From: Streptomyces sp. AP-93
Lineage (GTDB): Bacteria > Actinomycetota > Actinomycetes > Streptomycetales > Streptomycetaceae
Direction of reading: 5' to 3'
DNA: 64,000 nt
Assembly (NCBI RefSeq): GCF_022808175.1
Contig: NZ_JALGBX010000012.1
Location: 62,001 to 126,000, forward strand
The position numbers were made by a program, and so were the translations under genes. Of this stretch, positions 63,861 to 64,000 are shown piece after piece (position 1 is the first letter of the stretch; every line of letters begins with the position of its first letter). The notes beneath the pieces were generated by a model. It was not told where the DNA came from and made no database searches. It saw only the letters and a program-made list of their open reading frames with translations.

Positions 63861-64000
63861 TAGTGTTTCTCATGTGCCTCAGCCAAGAATTGGCGGAGCC
63901 ATTTACTCCGATTCATCTGTTCGTCCTGGTGGGGTGCCGTCCCCCCGATTTTGGCGACCGCTGGTACGCATATGCCGGACAGAACTGCGTTGAGCAGGCT
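63861..64000. other. Window end without a recognised gene
   Basis: No start codon with a plausible product and no clear structure was found in these last 140 bases; a gene may begin beyond the window. Confidence 0.3.

Overview
The base composition (very high GC, third-position G/C, GTG starts, ATGA/GTGA gene overlaps) and the gene families point to Streptomyces or a close relative. The window is accessory DNA rich in secondary metabolism. It carries an iteron-like replication locus near its right end, so it may be part of a (linear) plasmid or a plasmid-derived island; no integrase, tra gene or telomere is visible to settle this.

Region 1 (150-22213, + strand) is a compact NRPS operon. It encodes an MbtH-like protein, a two-module NRPS (A-T-C-A-T), a three-module NRPS (C-A-T-C-A-T-C-A-T) ending in a penicillin-binding-protein/beta-lactamase-like domain instead of a normal thioesterase, an ornithine-carbamoyltransferase-like enzyme, an EntS-like MFS exporter, a type II thioesterase, two SyrP/TauD-like non-heme iron hydroxylases flanking a Sfp-type phosphopantetheinyl transferase, and a strong terminator. 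The expected product is a five-residue, hydroxylated and possibly carbamoylated (ureido) peptide, perhaps macrocyclic. The FtsX-type exporter pair, the SARP/AfsR-like regulator and the DedA protein that follow (- strand) may belong to it or be separate.

Region 2 (28521-38333) holds regulatory and housekeeping-type genes: a DesK/NarL two-component system, a ribbon-helix-helix protein behind a repeat-rich operator region, a DUF4097 protein with a DrrAB-like ABC transporter, a chimeric pseudogene, a TetR with two small membrane proteins under a palindromic operator, a LuxR-type regulator and a small secreted protein.

Region 3 (38512-50979, + strand) is the most interesting part: a RiPP cluster with the full daptide gene set. 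It has three Cys-free precursors all ending in Thr, an RRE-bearing accessory protein, an Fe-ADH-like oxidative decarboxylase without histidine ligands, an aminotransferase, a methyltransferase, an M50 protease and an ABC exporter. These are combined with a class III lanthipeptide synthetase (LanKC) and a luciferase-like (F420-type) reductase. The simplest reading is a linear peptide carrying D-Ala/D-Abu residues from reduced dehydroamino acids, with a C-terminal dimethyl-propanediamine.

Region 4 (51061-55502) has secreted proteins (a trypsin-like protease with FG-GAP repeats, a membrane-anchored protein, an RTX-like protein) and a gene graveyard: remnants of an AAC(3) acetyltransferase and a NarL regulator.

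Region 5 (55503-63860) resembles the avenolide (butenolide) signalling system: acyl-CoA oxidase, divergent gamma-butyrolactone-type receptor with ARE-like palindromes between them, and a P450 with a third ARE-like site. A replication locus is inserted between receptor and P450: about ten copies of a 9-bp iteron followed by prim-pol, D5-type helicase and a small gene. The oxidase and the helicase each contain a rare TTA (bldA) codon.
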